Assembly: GCA_048550535.1 (NCBI GenBank)
Contig: JBLYYN010000196.1
Location: 1-9,959 of the forward strand
Source: CBDULX01 sp048550535
GTDB taxonomy: Bacteria; Pseudomonadota; Gammaproteobacteria; SZUA-229
Direction of reading: 5' to 3'
DNA: 9,959 nt
Shown: positions 1 to 6,071 of the stretch, in pieces
Layout: each line of letters opens with the position of its first letter
How positions within the stretch are numbered: the first letter of the stretch is position 1
Notes under the pieces: generated by a model
Database searches by the model: none
What the model was told of the DNA's origin: nothing
Seen by the model: only the letters and a program-made list of their open reading frames with translations
Translations under genes and position numbers: made by a program

Positions 1-100
1 TAAGTCTTAAGTCTTAAGTCAAAAAGCTTGACAGCTATTGGCGGTGAAATAGCATTTTTCCGACTTCCGACTTCCGACTTCCGACTTCCGACTTCCGACT
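1..100. repeat. Inverted pair of heptamer tandem arrays (TTAAGTC / GACTTCC)
   Basis: Positions 1-20 hold almost three copies of TAAGTCT. Positions 58-99 hold six exact copies of TTCCGAC. Read on the opposite strand the second array is GTCGGAA repeated, so both arrays share the core AAGTC in opposite orientation. The 37-nt stretch between them (21-57) would form the loop, so the whole can fold as a long imperfect hairpin. The left array is cut by the window edge, so its true length is unknown. The right array abuts the suhB stop codon (99-101), and the final base of the last repeat lies within that stop. The spacing is far too short, and spacers are absent, so this is not CRISPR. It may help end suhB transcription, but there is no classical GC stem plus T tract. 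Its function is unknown. Confidence 0.85.
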
Positions 101-899
101 ATTTCAAATCATCCGTCAAATGCGGTTTGATGGTCTCAAACAGTGGCTGGTAAACCTTGGGTCCCGCGGCGAATACATTGCCGGTTTCCAGGTAATCTCC
201 TTTGCCACTGAAGTCGGTGACTATACCGCCGGCTTCACGCACCAGCAGTGCTCCGGCCGCCATATCCCAGGCATTGAGTCCGATTTCCCAGAAGCCATCC
301 AGGCGACCCGCGGCCACATAGGCCAGGTCCAGAGCGGCAGAACCGGCTCGGCGAATACCGGCCACATCGTCATGTACGGATTTGAAAGTGGCCAAATAGG
401 TGTCCAGATGCTGAGGCTGTTTGAAGGGGAATCCGGTACCCAGCAAGGCGCCTTTTAAACCCTTCTGGGCTGTGACACGCAGACGTCGGTTGTTCAGTTG
501 TGCACCCTCGCCGCGGGCGGCGGTGAATAATTCATTTTTCACCGGGTCGAACACCACGGCCACTTCCAGTCGATTTTTGTGTTTCAGGGCAATGGACACG
601 GCAAACTGGGGAAAACCGTGGAGGAAATTGGTGGTGCCGTCCAGTGGGTCGATGATCCACTGGTATTCGCTGCTGTCATTGGCATTCTGGCCACTTTCTT
701 CAGCCAGGATGCTGTGATCCGGGTAGGACTGCAGCAGGGTAGCGATGATGGTCTCTTCGGCTTTGAGGTCCACCTGGCTGACATAGTCATTCCGGGACTT
801 GACCTCAATTGTCAGTCGGTCCAGTTTATCCATATTACGCAAAATTACATCGCCGGCAGCACGGGCAGCTCGAACAGCGATCGTCAGCATGGGATGCAT
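99..899 (-). CDS. suhB: Inositol-1-monophosphatase / Nus-associated factor SuhB
   Basis: This 266-residue protein is the usual family length and begins MHPML, as in E. coli SuhB, which supports the start at 899. It belongs to the Mg2+-dependent phosphatase family that hydrolyses myo-inositol-1-phosphate. In enterobacteria SuhB also acts with Nus factors in rRNA antitermination and ribosome maturation. Visible metal-site elements are E67 in LAEESG, D84 and D87 in the WIIDPLDGTTN motif, and D212 in the second signature NAWDMAAG. GIRRAGSAALDLAYVAAG (about 181-198) is the typical helix before that signature. All catalytic residues look intact. It is transcribed divergently from trmJ, the same pairing seen in E. 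coli. A candidate promoter overlapping a palindrome lies at 936-964. Its stop codon touches the heptamer array at 58-100. The family assignment is secure; the antitermination role is inferred from the orthologue. Confidence 0.96.
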   Translation of the reverse strand: MHPMLTIAVRAARAAGDVILRNMDKLDRLTIEVKSRNDYVSQVDLKAEETIIATLLQSYPDHSILAEESGQNANDSSEYQWIIDPLDGTTNFLHGFPQFAVSIALKHKNRLEVAVVFDPVKNELFTAARGEGAQLNNRRLRVTAQKGLKGALLGTGFPFKQPQHLDTYLATFKSVHDDVAGIRRAGSAALDLAYVAAGRLDGFWEIGLNAWDMAAGALLVREAGGIVTDFSGKGDYLETGNVFAAGPKVYQPLFETIKPHLTDDLK

Positions 900-935
900 T
901 TTTAGTGACTCACAGCAGATATTGAATGGCCGCGT

Positions 936-964
936 AGAATAGCAGAAACTGACTCGAGAGTCAG
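936..964 (-). promoter_or_regulatory. Candidate suhB promoter overlapping a 16-bp perfect palindrome
   Basis: On the minus strand a -10-like TATTCT (plus-strand 936-941) follows a -35-like CTGACT (959-964) with a 17-bp spacer. Each hexamer matches its sigma-70 consensus at 4 of 6 positions. The -35 and adjacent spacer are covered by a perfect inverted repeat, CTGACTC-GA-GAGTCAG, at 949-964. A protein bound there would block this promoter. The leader would be about 30 nt. This is read from sequence only; no regulator is identified. Confidence 0.35.
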
Positions 965-1083
965 GTATCTAACGACGACAGGGGCTATTTTTCCAGGTTT
1001 CTGGCGAGCTATTTTGTGGAGAAATCATAGCCTGAGTCAGCCGAATCATTTAGCATAGGCAAAATTTTTAAATACAGCATCAC

Positions 1084-1839
1084 ATGTTAAGCAATATACG
1101 AATTGTTCTGGTGAACACCTTTCACCCTGGTAATATCGGCGCCGCGGCTCGGGCCATGAAAAACATGGGCCTGACCCGCCTGTATCTGGTTTCGCCGCTG
1201 GACTTTCCATCTTTCGAGGCCTCACAGCGGGCCTCATCCGCCAGCGACGTGTTGCAGAATGCGGTGGTGGTGGATTCCCTGCGTGAGGCCCTGGAAGGCT
1301 GTGTAGTAGTCGCTGGCACCACCGCTCGACAACGTTCAGTGAAATGGCCTGAGCTGGATTCTCGTGCCTGTGGTGAATTACTGGCCACACAGAGTGAGCA
1401 GCATGACGTGGCGCTGGTGTTTGGTCGGGAACGTACCGGTTTGCTCAATGAGGAACTGGAGCAGTGCCAATATCTGGTAAACGTGCCCACTCATGAGGCC
1501 TATAGTTCCTTGAATGTGGCCCAGGCGGTGCAGGTGCTGTGTTATGAGATTTTCATGGCCCGTCGGGCACTGGAGTCCTCTGATTCTATAGTTGCATCAG
1601 AGGATACTGAGCCAAAAGATGCCCAGGACCTTGAAGCCACCGCCGATCAGCTGGAAGGCATGTACGATCATATGTTTGAAACCATGAATCAGCTGGGATT
1701 TTTTGGCGTGCGTAATCCGGAATACGTGATGCGACGTATGCGTTGCCTGTATAGTCGGGCCCGGCCCAGCTTACGGGAAGTGCAGATCATGCGGGGTATG
1801 TTTTCAGCGGCCCAGGGCAAGAAGATAAACTCGAAATAA
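1084..1839 (+). CDS. trmJ: tRNA (cytidine/uridine-2'-O-)-methyltransferase TrmJ
   Basis: This 251-residue SPOUT-family enzyme methylates the 2'-O of nucleotide 32 in the anticodon loop of several tRNAs, using S-adenosylmethionine. The N-terminus MLSNIRIVLVNTFHPGNIG closely follows E. coli TrmJ (YfhQ). Family landmarks are N17-A24 (NIGAAARA), GTTAR at 78-82, VFGRERTGL at 112-120, and YSSLN at 140-144. The last two form part of the trefoil-knot cofactor site. The C-terminal extension (about 185-251), with YSRARPSLREVQIMRGM, is the TrmJ-specific helical region. No strong Shine-Dalgarno precedes ATG 1084, but homology supports this start. It is divergent from suhB and its stop lies 1 bp from that of the convergent DUF423 gene. 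The enterobacterial isc cluster is not downstream here. Confidence 0.95.
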   Translation: MLSNIRIVLVNTFHPGNIGAAARAMKNMGLTRLYLVSPLDFPSFEASQRASSASDVLQNAVVVDSLREALEGCVVVAGTTARQRSVKWPELDSRACGELLATQSEQHDVALVFGRERTGLLNEELEQCQYLVNVPTHEAYSSLNVAQAVQVLCYEIFMARRALESSDSIVASEDTEPKDAQDLEATADQLEGMYDHMFETMNQLGFFGVRNPEYVMRRMRCLYSRARPSLREVQIMRGMFSAAQGKKINSK

Positions 1840-1867
1840 CTCAGCCCCGCTTAGTCCTCAGGCTGAG
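1840..1867 (-). terminator. Stem-loop at the trmJ/DUF423 convergent junction
   Basis: A perfect 7-bp inverted repeat, CTCAGCC (1840-1846) and GGCTGAG (1861-1867), has a 14-nt loop. It includes the DUF423 stop codon. On the minus strand the stem is followed by TTATTT, so it could act as a weak intrinsic terminator for the DUF423 transcript. There is no T tract on the plus strand after the stem, so it is less convincing for trmJ. Prediction from sequence alone. Confidence 0.35.
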
Positions 1868-2230
1868 CAGGGCCAGCCAGGCCCAGGCCGCCAGAAAACA
1901 CAAACCGCCCAGTGGCGTAATCATGCCCAGCATTTTAATGCCGCTCAGGGCCAGCAGGTACAGGCTGCCGGAAAACAGGATGATGCCTGCGAGCATCAGC
2001 CAGCCGGCGATGCGGGCCTTTGGCAGGATATCCAGCAACAGGGCGATAAGTATCAGGCCCAGGGCATGGTAGATGTGGTATTCGAATGCCGTCTGCCAGG
2101 TTTGCAGAGCCTGGGGGGATAGCATAGCCTTCAGACCATGAGCCCCAAACGCGCCCAGGGCTACGGCCAGGAACGCATTAATACTGCCCATGAATACAAA
2201 TCGGCGACTTTGATCGGATGCTACAGGCAT
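1841..2230 (-). CDS. DUF423 family small integral membrane protein
   Basis: This 129-residue protein matches the DUF423 family (YgdD/YwdK-like) of inner-membrane proteins whose biochemical role is not established. It has four predicted hydrophobic segments, at about 12-30, 52-69, 75-96 and 102-123. The family motif GAFGAHGLK lies at 26-34, followed by YHIYHALGLI at 51-60, FSGSLYLLAL at 86-95 and ITPLGGL at 104-110. A short basic tail, RTKRG, closes the protein. The start at 2230 gives a short hydrophilic lead of about ten residues before the first membrane segment. It is convergent with trmJ and divergent from yajQ, so it is probably transcribed alone. The family call is firm; no function is claimed. 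Confidence 0.9.
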   Translation of the reverse strand: MPVASDQSRRFVFMGSINAFLAVALGAFGAHGLKAMLSPQALQTWQTAFEYHIYHALGLILIALLLDILPKARIAGWLMLAGIILFSGSLYLLALSGIKMLGMITPLGGLCFLAAWAWLALLSLRTKRG

Positions 2231-2296
2231 TGTTTAAGTCCCAGGATTATTGTTAACATTCGCGAAGTTTAGTTTCGCAAGCTCAGGAGATTATAC

Positions 2297-2782
2297 ATGC
2301 CCTCATTTGATGTGGTGTCTGAAATCGATGCCCATGAACTGTCCAATGCCATCGATCAGGTCAATCGTGAACTGGGTACCCGTTATGACTTCAAAGGTGC
2401 AAATGCCAAAGTCGAGAATACGGGCAAGCTGTTGAATGTGGAAGCGGACAGTGAATTCCAGATCCAGCAAATCCATGACATCATTTATCAAAAACTGGCC
2501 AAACGCGATATCGACACCCGCTGTCTGGACAAGGGTAAGGTGGAGGAGCGAGGACGTCGCGCTTATCAGGTAATCACCCTGCGCGAAGGTATCGACAAGG
2601 ACCTGGCGAGAAAATTGGTGAAGATGATCAAGGACAGCAAACTAAAAGTCCAGGCTGCGGTACAGGGTGAACAGTTAAGGGTGACCGGTAAAAAACGTGA
2701 TGATCTGCAACAGGTGATGACGCTGTTGCGGGAGTCGGATAAAATCGATATTCCGTTGCAGTTCAACAATTTCAGGGATTGA
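2297..2782 (+). CDS. yajQ: YajQ family nucleotide-binding protein (UPF0234)
   Basis: This 161-residue protein is full length for the YajQ family and begins MPSFDVVSEIDAHEL, the conserved family start. Two ferredoxin-like alpha/beta halves are expected. Landmarks are NRELGTRYDFKG at about 23-34, the segment around KVEERGRRAYQVITLREGID in the middle, and KKRDDLQQVM and DIPLQFNNFRD at the C-terminus, all close to E. coli YajQ. Family members bind nucleotides, and a Xanthomonas homologue has been reported to bind cyclic di-GMP. Whether this one does is not visible. A clear Shine-Dalgarno AGGAGA (2285-2290) sits 6 nt before ATG 2297. A small stem, GCGAA/TTCGC (2262-2266 with 2274-2278), lies in the leader. 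It is the only gene before the intergenic repeat at 2865-3014. Confidence 0.95.
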   Translation: MPSFDVVSEIDAHELSNAIDQVNRELGTRYDFKGANAKVENTGKLLNVEADSEFQIQQIHDIIYQKLAKRDIDTRCLDKGKVEERGRRAYQVITLREGIDKDLARKLVKMIKDSKLKVQAAVQGEQLRVTGKKRDDLQQVMTLLRESDKIDIPLQFNNFRD

Positions 2783-2864
2783 TTACTGCTCGATCGAACC
2801 TGATCTGACGGATTAGTAACAGTATTGATCTTTATATTGTGGAATGCATATACAAAATTATTAG

Positions 2865-3014
2865 AAGAAAACGCAAATGAACGCCAATTAACGCGAATAT
2901 TTTATAGTTAATAATGTTTGGCTAAAGTTACCTATTTCTCTGGTATTTGCTCTTAGACCTACCTATATAATATACATTACATTTGCGTGTATTCGCGTTT
3001 ATTTGCGTTTTCTT
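2865..3014. repeat. 150-bp intergenic inverted repeat built from 10-bp units (NAACGCNAAT)
   Basis: The left arm carries three consecutive 10-bp units at 2869-2878, 2879-2888 and 2889-2898 (AAACGCAAAT, GAACGCCAAT, TAACGCGAAT). The right arm carries three units in opposite orientation at 2981-2990, 2991-3000 and 3001-3010. The outer 14 bp pair perfectly (2865-2878 with 3001-3014), and the inner two units pair with five mismatches or wobbles. The middle, about 80 bp, is AT-rich and has no open frame of note. The layout resembles a small non-autonomous element or a dispersed intergenic repeat. No target-site duplication is obvious. Together with 2783-2864, where I see nothing else convincing, it accounts for the gap between yajQ and the next gene. 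Confidence 0.8.
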
Positions 3015-3044
3015 TTTTCAATCTAAGCACTGCAAGGTAGATGC

Positions 3045-3269
3045 ATGACATCCATGCGATTTTCATTGAATATCAGTGCCGAGCAGTATCAGCGCTATTA
3101 CCAGGGGTCGGCCAGATCGGTGATCGTGACTACGGAAGAGGGCCGTACATTGAAATTTCCCGCCAATGCGCTACAGCAATTCGTCACCCATGATGGCATT
3201 CAGGGGCATTTTGAAATTCGTTTTGATGATCAAAACAAACTCCAGTCAGTAATCAAATTGTCGGGTTGA
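3045..3269 (+). CDS. DUF2835 family protein
   Basis: This 74-residue soluble protein matches the DUF2835 family, small proteins of gammaproteobacteria with no assigned function. Characteristic stretches are FSLNISAEQYQRYYQG near the start, RTLKFPANALQQFVT in the middle and GIQGHFEIRFDDQNKL near the end. AAGG at 3034-3037 is placed 7 nt before ATG 3045. The next in-frame ATG at 3054 would also keep the whole conserved core. An out-of-frame ATG at 3041 is not used. The gene begins only about 30 bp after the repeat at 2865-3014, so its promoter may lie inside or beside that repeat. It ends in an AT-rich hairpin (AATCAA 3251-3256, TTGATT 3266-3271) followed by Ts, a weak terminator candidate. Confidence 0.85.
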   Translation: MTSMRFSLNISAEQYQRYYQGSARSVIVTTEEGRTLKFPANALQQFVTHDGIQGHFEIRFDDQNKLQSVIKLSG

Positions 3270-3304
3270 TTTTTTCAATTCCCAAACTGATTACATATAA
3301 AAGA

Positions 3305-3380
3305 TTAGCCACAGAGTCACTGAGAACACTGGGTTAACTAACAATTAGTATCTCTGAGTTCTCAGTGACTCTGTGGCTAA
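3305..3380. repeat. 76-bp hairpin repeat with 23-bp perfect arms (CCACAGAGTCACTGAG type)
   Basis: Positions 3305-3327 and 3358-3380 are perfect reverse complements, 23 bp each, around a 30-nt loop that itself contains CTAA/TTAG. Each arm repeats CAC[A/T]GAG-like units at an interval of 8-9 bp (3310, 3318, 3327). From memory, closely similar CCACAGAG...CTCTGTGG sequences occur between genes in many unrelated bacteria. It lies between the convergent DUF2835 gene and rsmJ, 1 bp beyond the rsmJ stop codon. On the plus strand it is followed by ATTATTTTATT. It may stop transcription from both sides, but its identity as a dispersed repeat is the firmer reading. Confidence 0.85.
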
Positions 3381-3381
3381 A

Positions 3382-4158
3382 TTATTTTATTGCTTTGATG
3401 ACGTAAACATCGTAGCGGGTTTTTTTGCTTTCTATGGCCATGGTGGGTTTGGGTCCGGCAATGACATTGGCGCCTTTGGGGCGTTTCACCACCACTCGTT
3501 TTCTGGCGCAGGACAGCGCCGCTTCCAGTAGCTGTTCGGTATCCTCATCCTGGCCCAGTAATTTTTGCAATATCTGCATATTTTTTTTCACCAGCGCGGA
3601 TTTTTTCTTGTCCGGGTACATGGGATCCAGGTAGATGACATCGGGTCGGGATGTCTCATCGAGATGCTGCAGGTAGTCTGTGGCATTAGCCTGAATCAGT
3701 TCGAAACCCTGTTCCAGCAGCATCTGGAAATCCCCATCTTGTTTGGCTCGTTCTATGGCATCTGCTACCAGGGTAGTGACGATGGGCGAGCGCTCAATCA
3801 TAGTTATCGGGCATCCCAGGCAGGCCAGCACAAAAGCATCTTTGCCCAGGCCGGCGGTGGCATCCAGTACCTTGGGTGGAGTTGTGCCTGGTTTCAAACC
3901 AATGGCCCTGGCGATGGCCTGGCCTCGACCACCACCATACTGTTTTCTATGGGACAGGACGCCCCCAATAAAATCGACATGGATGGCGCTGTGAGCCAGG
4001 TTATCCCTGAGCTCAATGAAGTCATCGGTCAGGTTTAATTGCAATGGGCTGTCGGTGTTACTGGCCACTACACAACTGAGATCGAGTTGCCGGGCCAGAG
4101 TTTGGGCTGTGTTTTGCAGATGGTCAGCCGTGTAACTGACAGATACATGTTTTTTCAT
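3382..4158 (-). CDS. rsmJ: 16S rRNA (guanine1516-N2)-methyltransferase RsmJ
   Basis: This is a 258-residue SAM-dependent methyltransferase that modifies G1516 of 16S rRNA in the small subunit. The conserved sequence runs GGGRGQAIARAIG (75-87), the cofactor-binding motif DATAGLGKDAF (99-109), IERSP (121-125), the catalytic-loop motif YLDPMYPDKKKSALVKK (176-192) and RVVVKRPKG (221-229), as in E. coli RsmJ. The start at 4158 (MKKHVSVS) is chosen because the frame stays open a further 978 nt upstream, but that extension lies opposite ycaO codons and has no family similarity. No strong Shine-Dalgarno is seen. It is divergent from ycaO with a 66-bp gap, and its stop lies against the hairpin repeat at 3305-3380. 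The extreme N-terminus (1-40) is poorly conserved, so the exact start is less certain than the function. Confidence 0.94.
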   Translation of the reverse strand: MKKHVSVSYTADHLQNTAQTLARQLDLSCVVASNTDSPLQLNLTDDFIELRDNLAHSAIHVDFIGGVLSHRKQYGGGRGQAIARAIGLKPGTTPPKVLDATAGLGKDAFVLACLGCPITMIERSPIVTTLVADAIERAKQDGDFQMLLEQGFELIQANATDYLQHLDETSRPDVIYLDPMYPDKKKSALVKKNMQILQKLLGQDEDTEQLLEAALSCARKRVVVKRPKGANVIAGPKPTMAIESKKTRYDVYVIKAIK

Positions 4159-4224
4159 CGGACAAGTGTAATCTTTCGTGTTGAGTTTGTGTATGATTAC
4201 GCTTCCTTCATACAGGCGCAGTAC

Positions 4225-5970
4225 ATGACAGAAAAAACCTTCATCAAGGGTAAAGACCGGGATCTGGAATCGTCCATCGAGACCATGCTGGGCAAGCTCA
4301 GCAAACTGGGTATAGAGGTGGAAGAAGCCTCCTGGTTGAATCCGGTATCCAACGTTTATTCGGTGCATATCCGGGACAGGGACTGTGGTCTGATGTTCAC
4401 CAATGGCAAAGGTGCCAGCAGCAAAGCCTGTCTGGCCAGTGCCCTGGGGGAGTATTTCGAGCGCCTGAGTTGTAATTATTTTTTCGCCGACTTCTATCTG
4501 GGTGAACAGATAGCCACTGCTAAATTCGTACATTACCCCGATGAGCGCTGGTTTGCAGTGAACGGCGATCACATGCCCGATGGTTTGCTGGATGAAGGTC
4601 TTTGGCAATACTATGATCCGGATTCTGAGCTCGATCCCGAGCAGTTGTTCGATACCAACTCCGGCAGCGGTGAGCGGGGTATCTGTGCGCTGCCCTATGT
4701 GCGGCTGCGGGATGGTCAAAGCCTGTGGTTTCCGCTGAATATCATTGGCAATATCTACGTCAGCAATGGGATGTCGGCGGGCAATACGGAAAATGAAGCT
4801 CGGGTACAGGCTTTGTCGGAAGTGTTCGAGCGTTATGTAAAAAATAAGATCATTGCCGAGGGTATCTGTTTGCCGGAAGTGCCTGATGAGGTGATCGACC
4901 GTTTCCCAAAAATCAGACAGGCCATCACCGAGCTGGAAGGCCAGGGTTATCACCTGCGGGTGGCCGATGCCTCCCTGGGCGGACAGTATCCGGTGATGAG
5001 CGTGACCCTGATCAACCCGCAGGATGGATCGGTGTTCGCCTCTTTTGGGGCTCATCCCTGTTTCGAGGTGGCGCTGGAGCGCACCGTCACCGAATTGTTG
5101 CAGGGCAGGGGGCTGGATCAGCTGGACGGTTTTCATCCTCCGTCATTTGATCTGGATGAGGTGGCCGATCACCATAATCTGGAAACCCACTTTATCGACT
5201 CCAGTGGCCTCATCGCCTATGACTTTTTCAAGGCTTCGCCGGACTATCCCTTTACTGACTGGGACCATGATGCCAACACCGGCACTGAATTTGAATATTT
5301 AACGGGCATTATTCACCATATGGGTTTTGACATTTATATTGCCGACTACACCCATCTCGATGTTTATTGTTGCCGTATTATAGTGCCCGGCATGTCCGAT
5401 ATTTATCCGGTGGATGATCTGCTGTGGAACAACAATAATGAAGGGGCCCTGTTCAGGGAAGATATCCTGTTGCTGAAGCATCTGGATAAAGCCCAGTGGC
5501 GGGCGTTGTTACAGCGGCTTGAAGAGGCTGGGTTTAATGATTACCAGCGAGTCGCGGAATTCATCGGTGTGGCGCCGGATGCCGGTAGCAACTGGGCCAG
5601 TTTACGCCTGGGTGAGTTAAAGGCCATGTTGTGTCTGGCTATCGACGACCATGAGCAGGCCATGGAATGGATCGACTGGGCATTGAGCATGGGCCAGCTG
5701 GATGCGGATCGTATTCGTCATTATCGTTGTCTCAAGGCACTGCTGGAGATTCGCCTGGATAACCAGCGCAGTTATGTCGATTATGAGCCAAGCCTGTGCT
5801 TAATGTACGGTGAACACATGGTGAAACTCGGCATAGATCTGGTGGAAGGTCGGGAAGTGTTTCATGGCATCCACAGTCCGGGTTTAAGCCTGGATGGATT
5901 TAATGCCCATAACAAACTGCTGCAGGCCTATGCCAAATTACAGCAAGCGAAACAGATTAACTGGAAATGA
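4225..5970 (+). CDS. ycaO: YcaO, accessory factor for ribosomal protein S12 methylthiolation
   Basis: This 581-residue protein is near the E. coli YcaO length and very similar throughout. YcaO enhances RimO-dependent beta-methylthiolation of an aspartate in ribosomal protein S12. The family fold binds ATP and Mg2+. The start at 4225 (MTEKTFIKGKDRDLESSI) matches the family; the frame is open back to 4039 but that part is opposite rsmJ. Expected acidic ATP/Mg sites are E76 and E79 (GEYFER) and E199 and E202 (SEVFER). SNGMSAGN, ASFGAHP and ETHFIDSSGL are other conserved stretches. The C-terminal part (about 430-581) is the helical, TPR-like domain of the non-RiPP YcaO group. There is no PxPxP tail and no precursor peptide nearby, so a thiazole/oxazole-forming role is unlikely. 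A TATGAT at 4192-4197 is a possible -10; the Shine-Dalgarno (AGG 4214-4216) is weak. Confidence 0.95.
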   Translation: MTEKTFIKGKDRDLESSIETMLGKLSKLGIEVEEASWLNPVSNVYSVHIRDRDCGLMFTNGKGASSKACLASALGEYFERLSCNYFFADFYLGEQIATAKFVHYPDERWFAVNGDHMPDGLLDEGLWQYYDPDSELDPEQLFDTNSGSGERGICALPYVRLRDGQSLWFPLNIIGNIYVSNGMSAGNTENEARVQALSEVFERYVKNKIIAEGICLPEVPDEVIDRFPKIRQAITELEGQGYHLRVADASLGGQYPVMSVTLINPQDGSVFASFGAHPCFEVALERTVTELLQGRGLDQLDGFHPPSFDLDEVADHHNLETHFIDSSGLIAYDFFKASPDYPFTDWDHDANTGTEFEYLTGIIHHMGFDIYIADYTHLDVYCCRIIVPGMSDIYPVDDLLWNNNNEGALFREDILLLKHLDKAQWRALLQRLEEAGFNDYQRVAEFIGVAPDAGSNWASLRLGELKAMLCLAIDDHEQAMEWIDWALSMGQLDADRIRHYRCLKALLEIRLDNQRSYVDYEPSLCLMYGEHMVKLGIDLVEGREVFHGIHSPGLSLDGFNAHNKLLQAYAKLQQAKQINWK

Positions 5971-6071
5971 GTGGAAAAAACATTCGTCAGTTGATGCTCA
6001 ACTCCGGCCAATTTCAATATCCGGGCAGGAGCCAGTGTCAGCTAGCGATTCATCAAATATGTATGATTTAA
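5967..6071 (+). CDS. Candidate small ORF (34 aa) overlapping the ycaO stop
   Basis: An ATG at 5967 overlaps the ycaO stop in the arrangement ATGA and opens 34 codons (MSGKNIRQLMLNSGQFQYPG...) to a TAA at 6069-6071, overlapping the start of tatD in another frame. The arrangement would couple it to ycaO translation and bridge ribosomes to tatD. There is no good Shine-Dalgarno, no recognisable family, no signal peptide and no membrane segment. A chance frame is quite likely. Confidence 0.2.
   Translation: MSGKNIRQLMLNSGQFQYPGRSQCQLAIHQICMI

Noticed and set aside
1..100. The repeated units suggested a CRISPR array.
   Set aside because: The units are 7 bp, directly abutting, with no spacers and no cas genes nearby.
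2290..2295. A perfect TATAAT on the minus strand upstream of the DUF423 gene.
   Set aside because: No acceptable -35 lies at 16-18 bp, and the sequence also forms part of the yajQ ribosome-binding region, so it is probably incidental.
2783..2820. TTACT ... AGTAA after yajQ as a terminator stem.
   Set aside because: Only 5 AT-rich base pairs around a 27-nt loop and no T tract follows.
4039..4224. The ycaO frame is open 62 codons upstream of the chosen start.
   Set aside because: This part lies opposite the rsmJ N-terminal coding region and does not resemble YcaO, whose conserved start is MTEKTF at 4225.
4159..5136. An open minus-strand frame extends rsmJ upstream by 326 codons, opposite ycaO, as if it were a 584-residue fusion.
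   Set aside because: RsmJ similarity begins just after 4158, the extension has no recognisable domain, and the plus strand there encodes a strongly conserved YcaO. It is an antisense shadow without stops.
4225..5970. YcaO suggested a RiPP (thiazole/oxazole peptide) biosynthetic cluster.
   Set aside because: It matches the E. coli-type YcaO over its whole length, lacks a PxPxP tail, and has no precursor peptide, dehydrogenase or partner protein beside it.
5894..6034. The tatD frame is open back to 5894, within the ycaO 3' end.
   Set aside because: Family homologues start near MYDLIDIG. The upstream residues overlap ycaO codons and are unlike any TatD extension.
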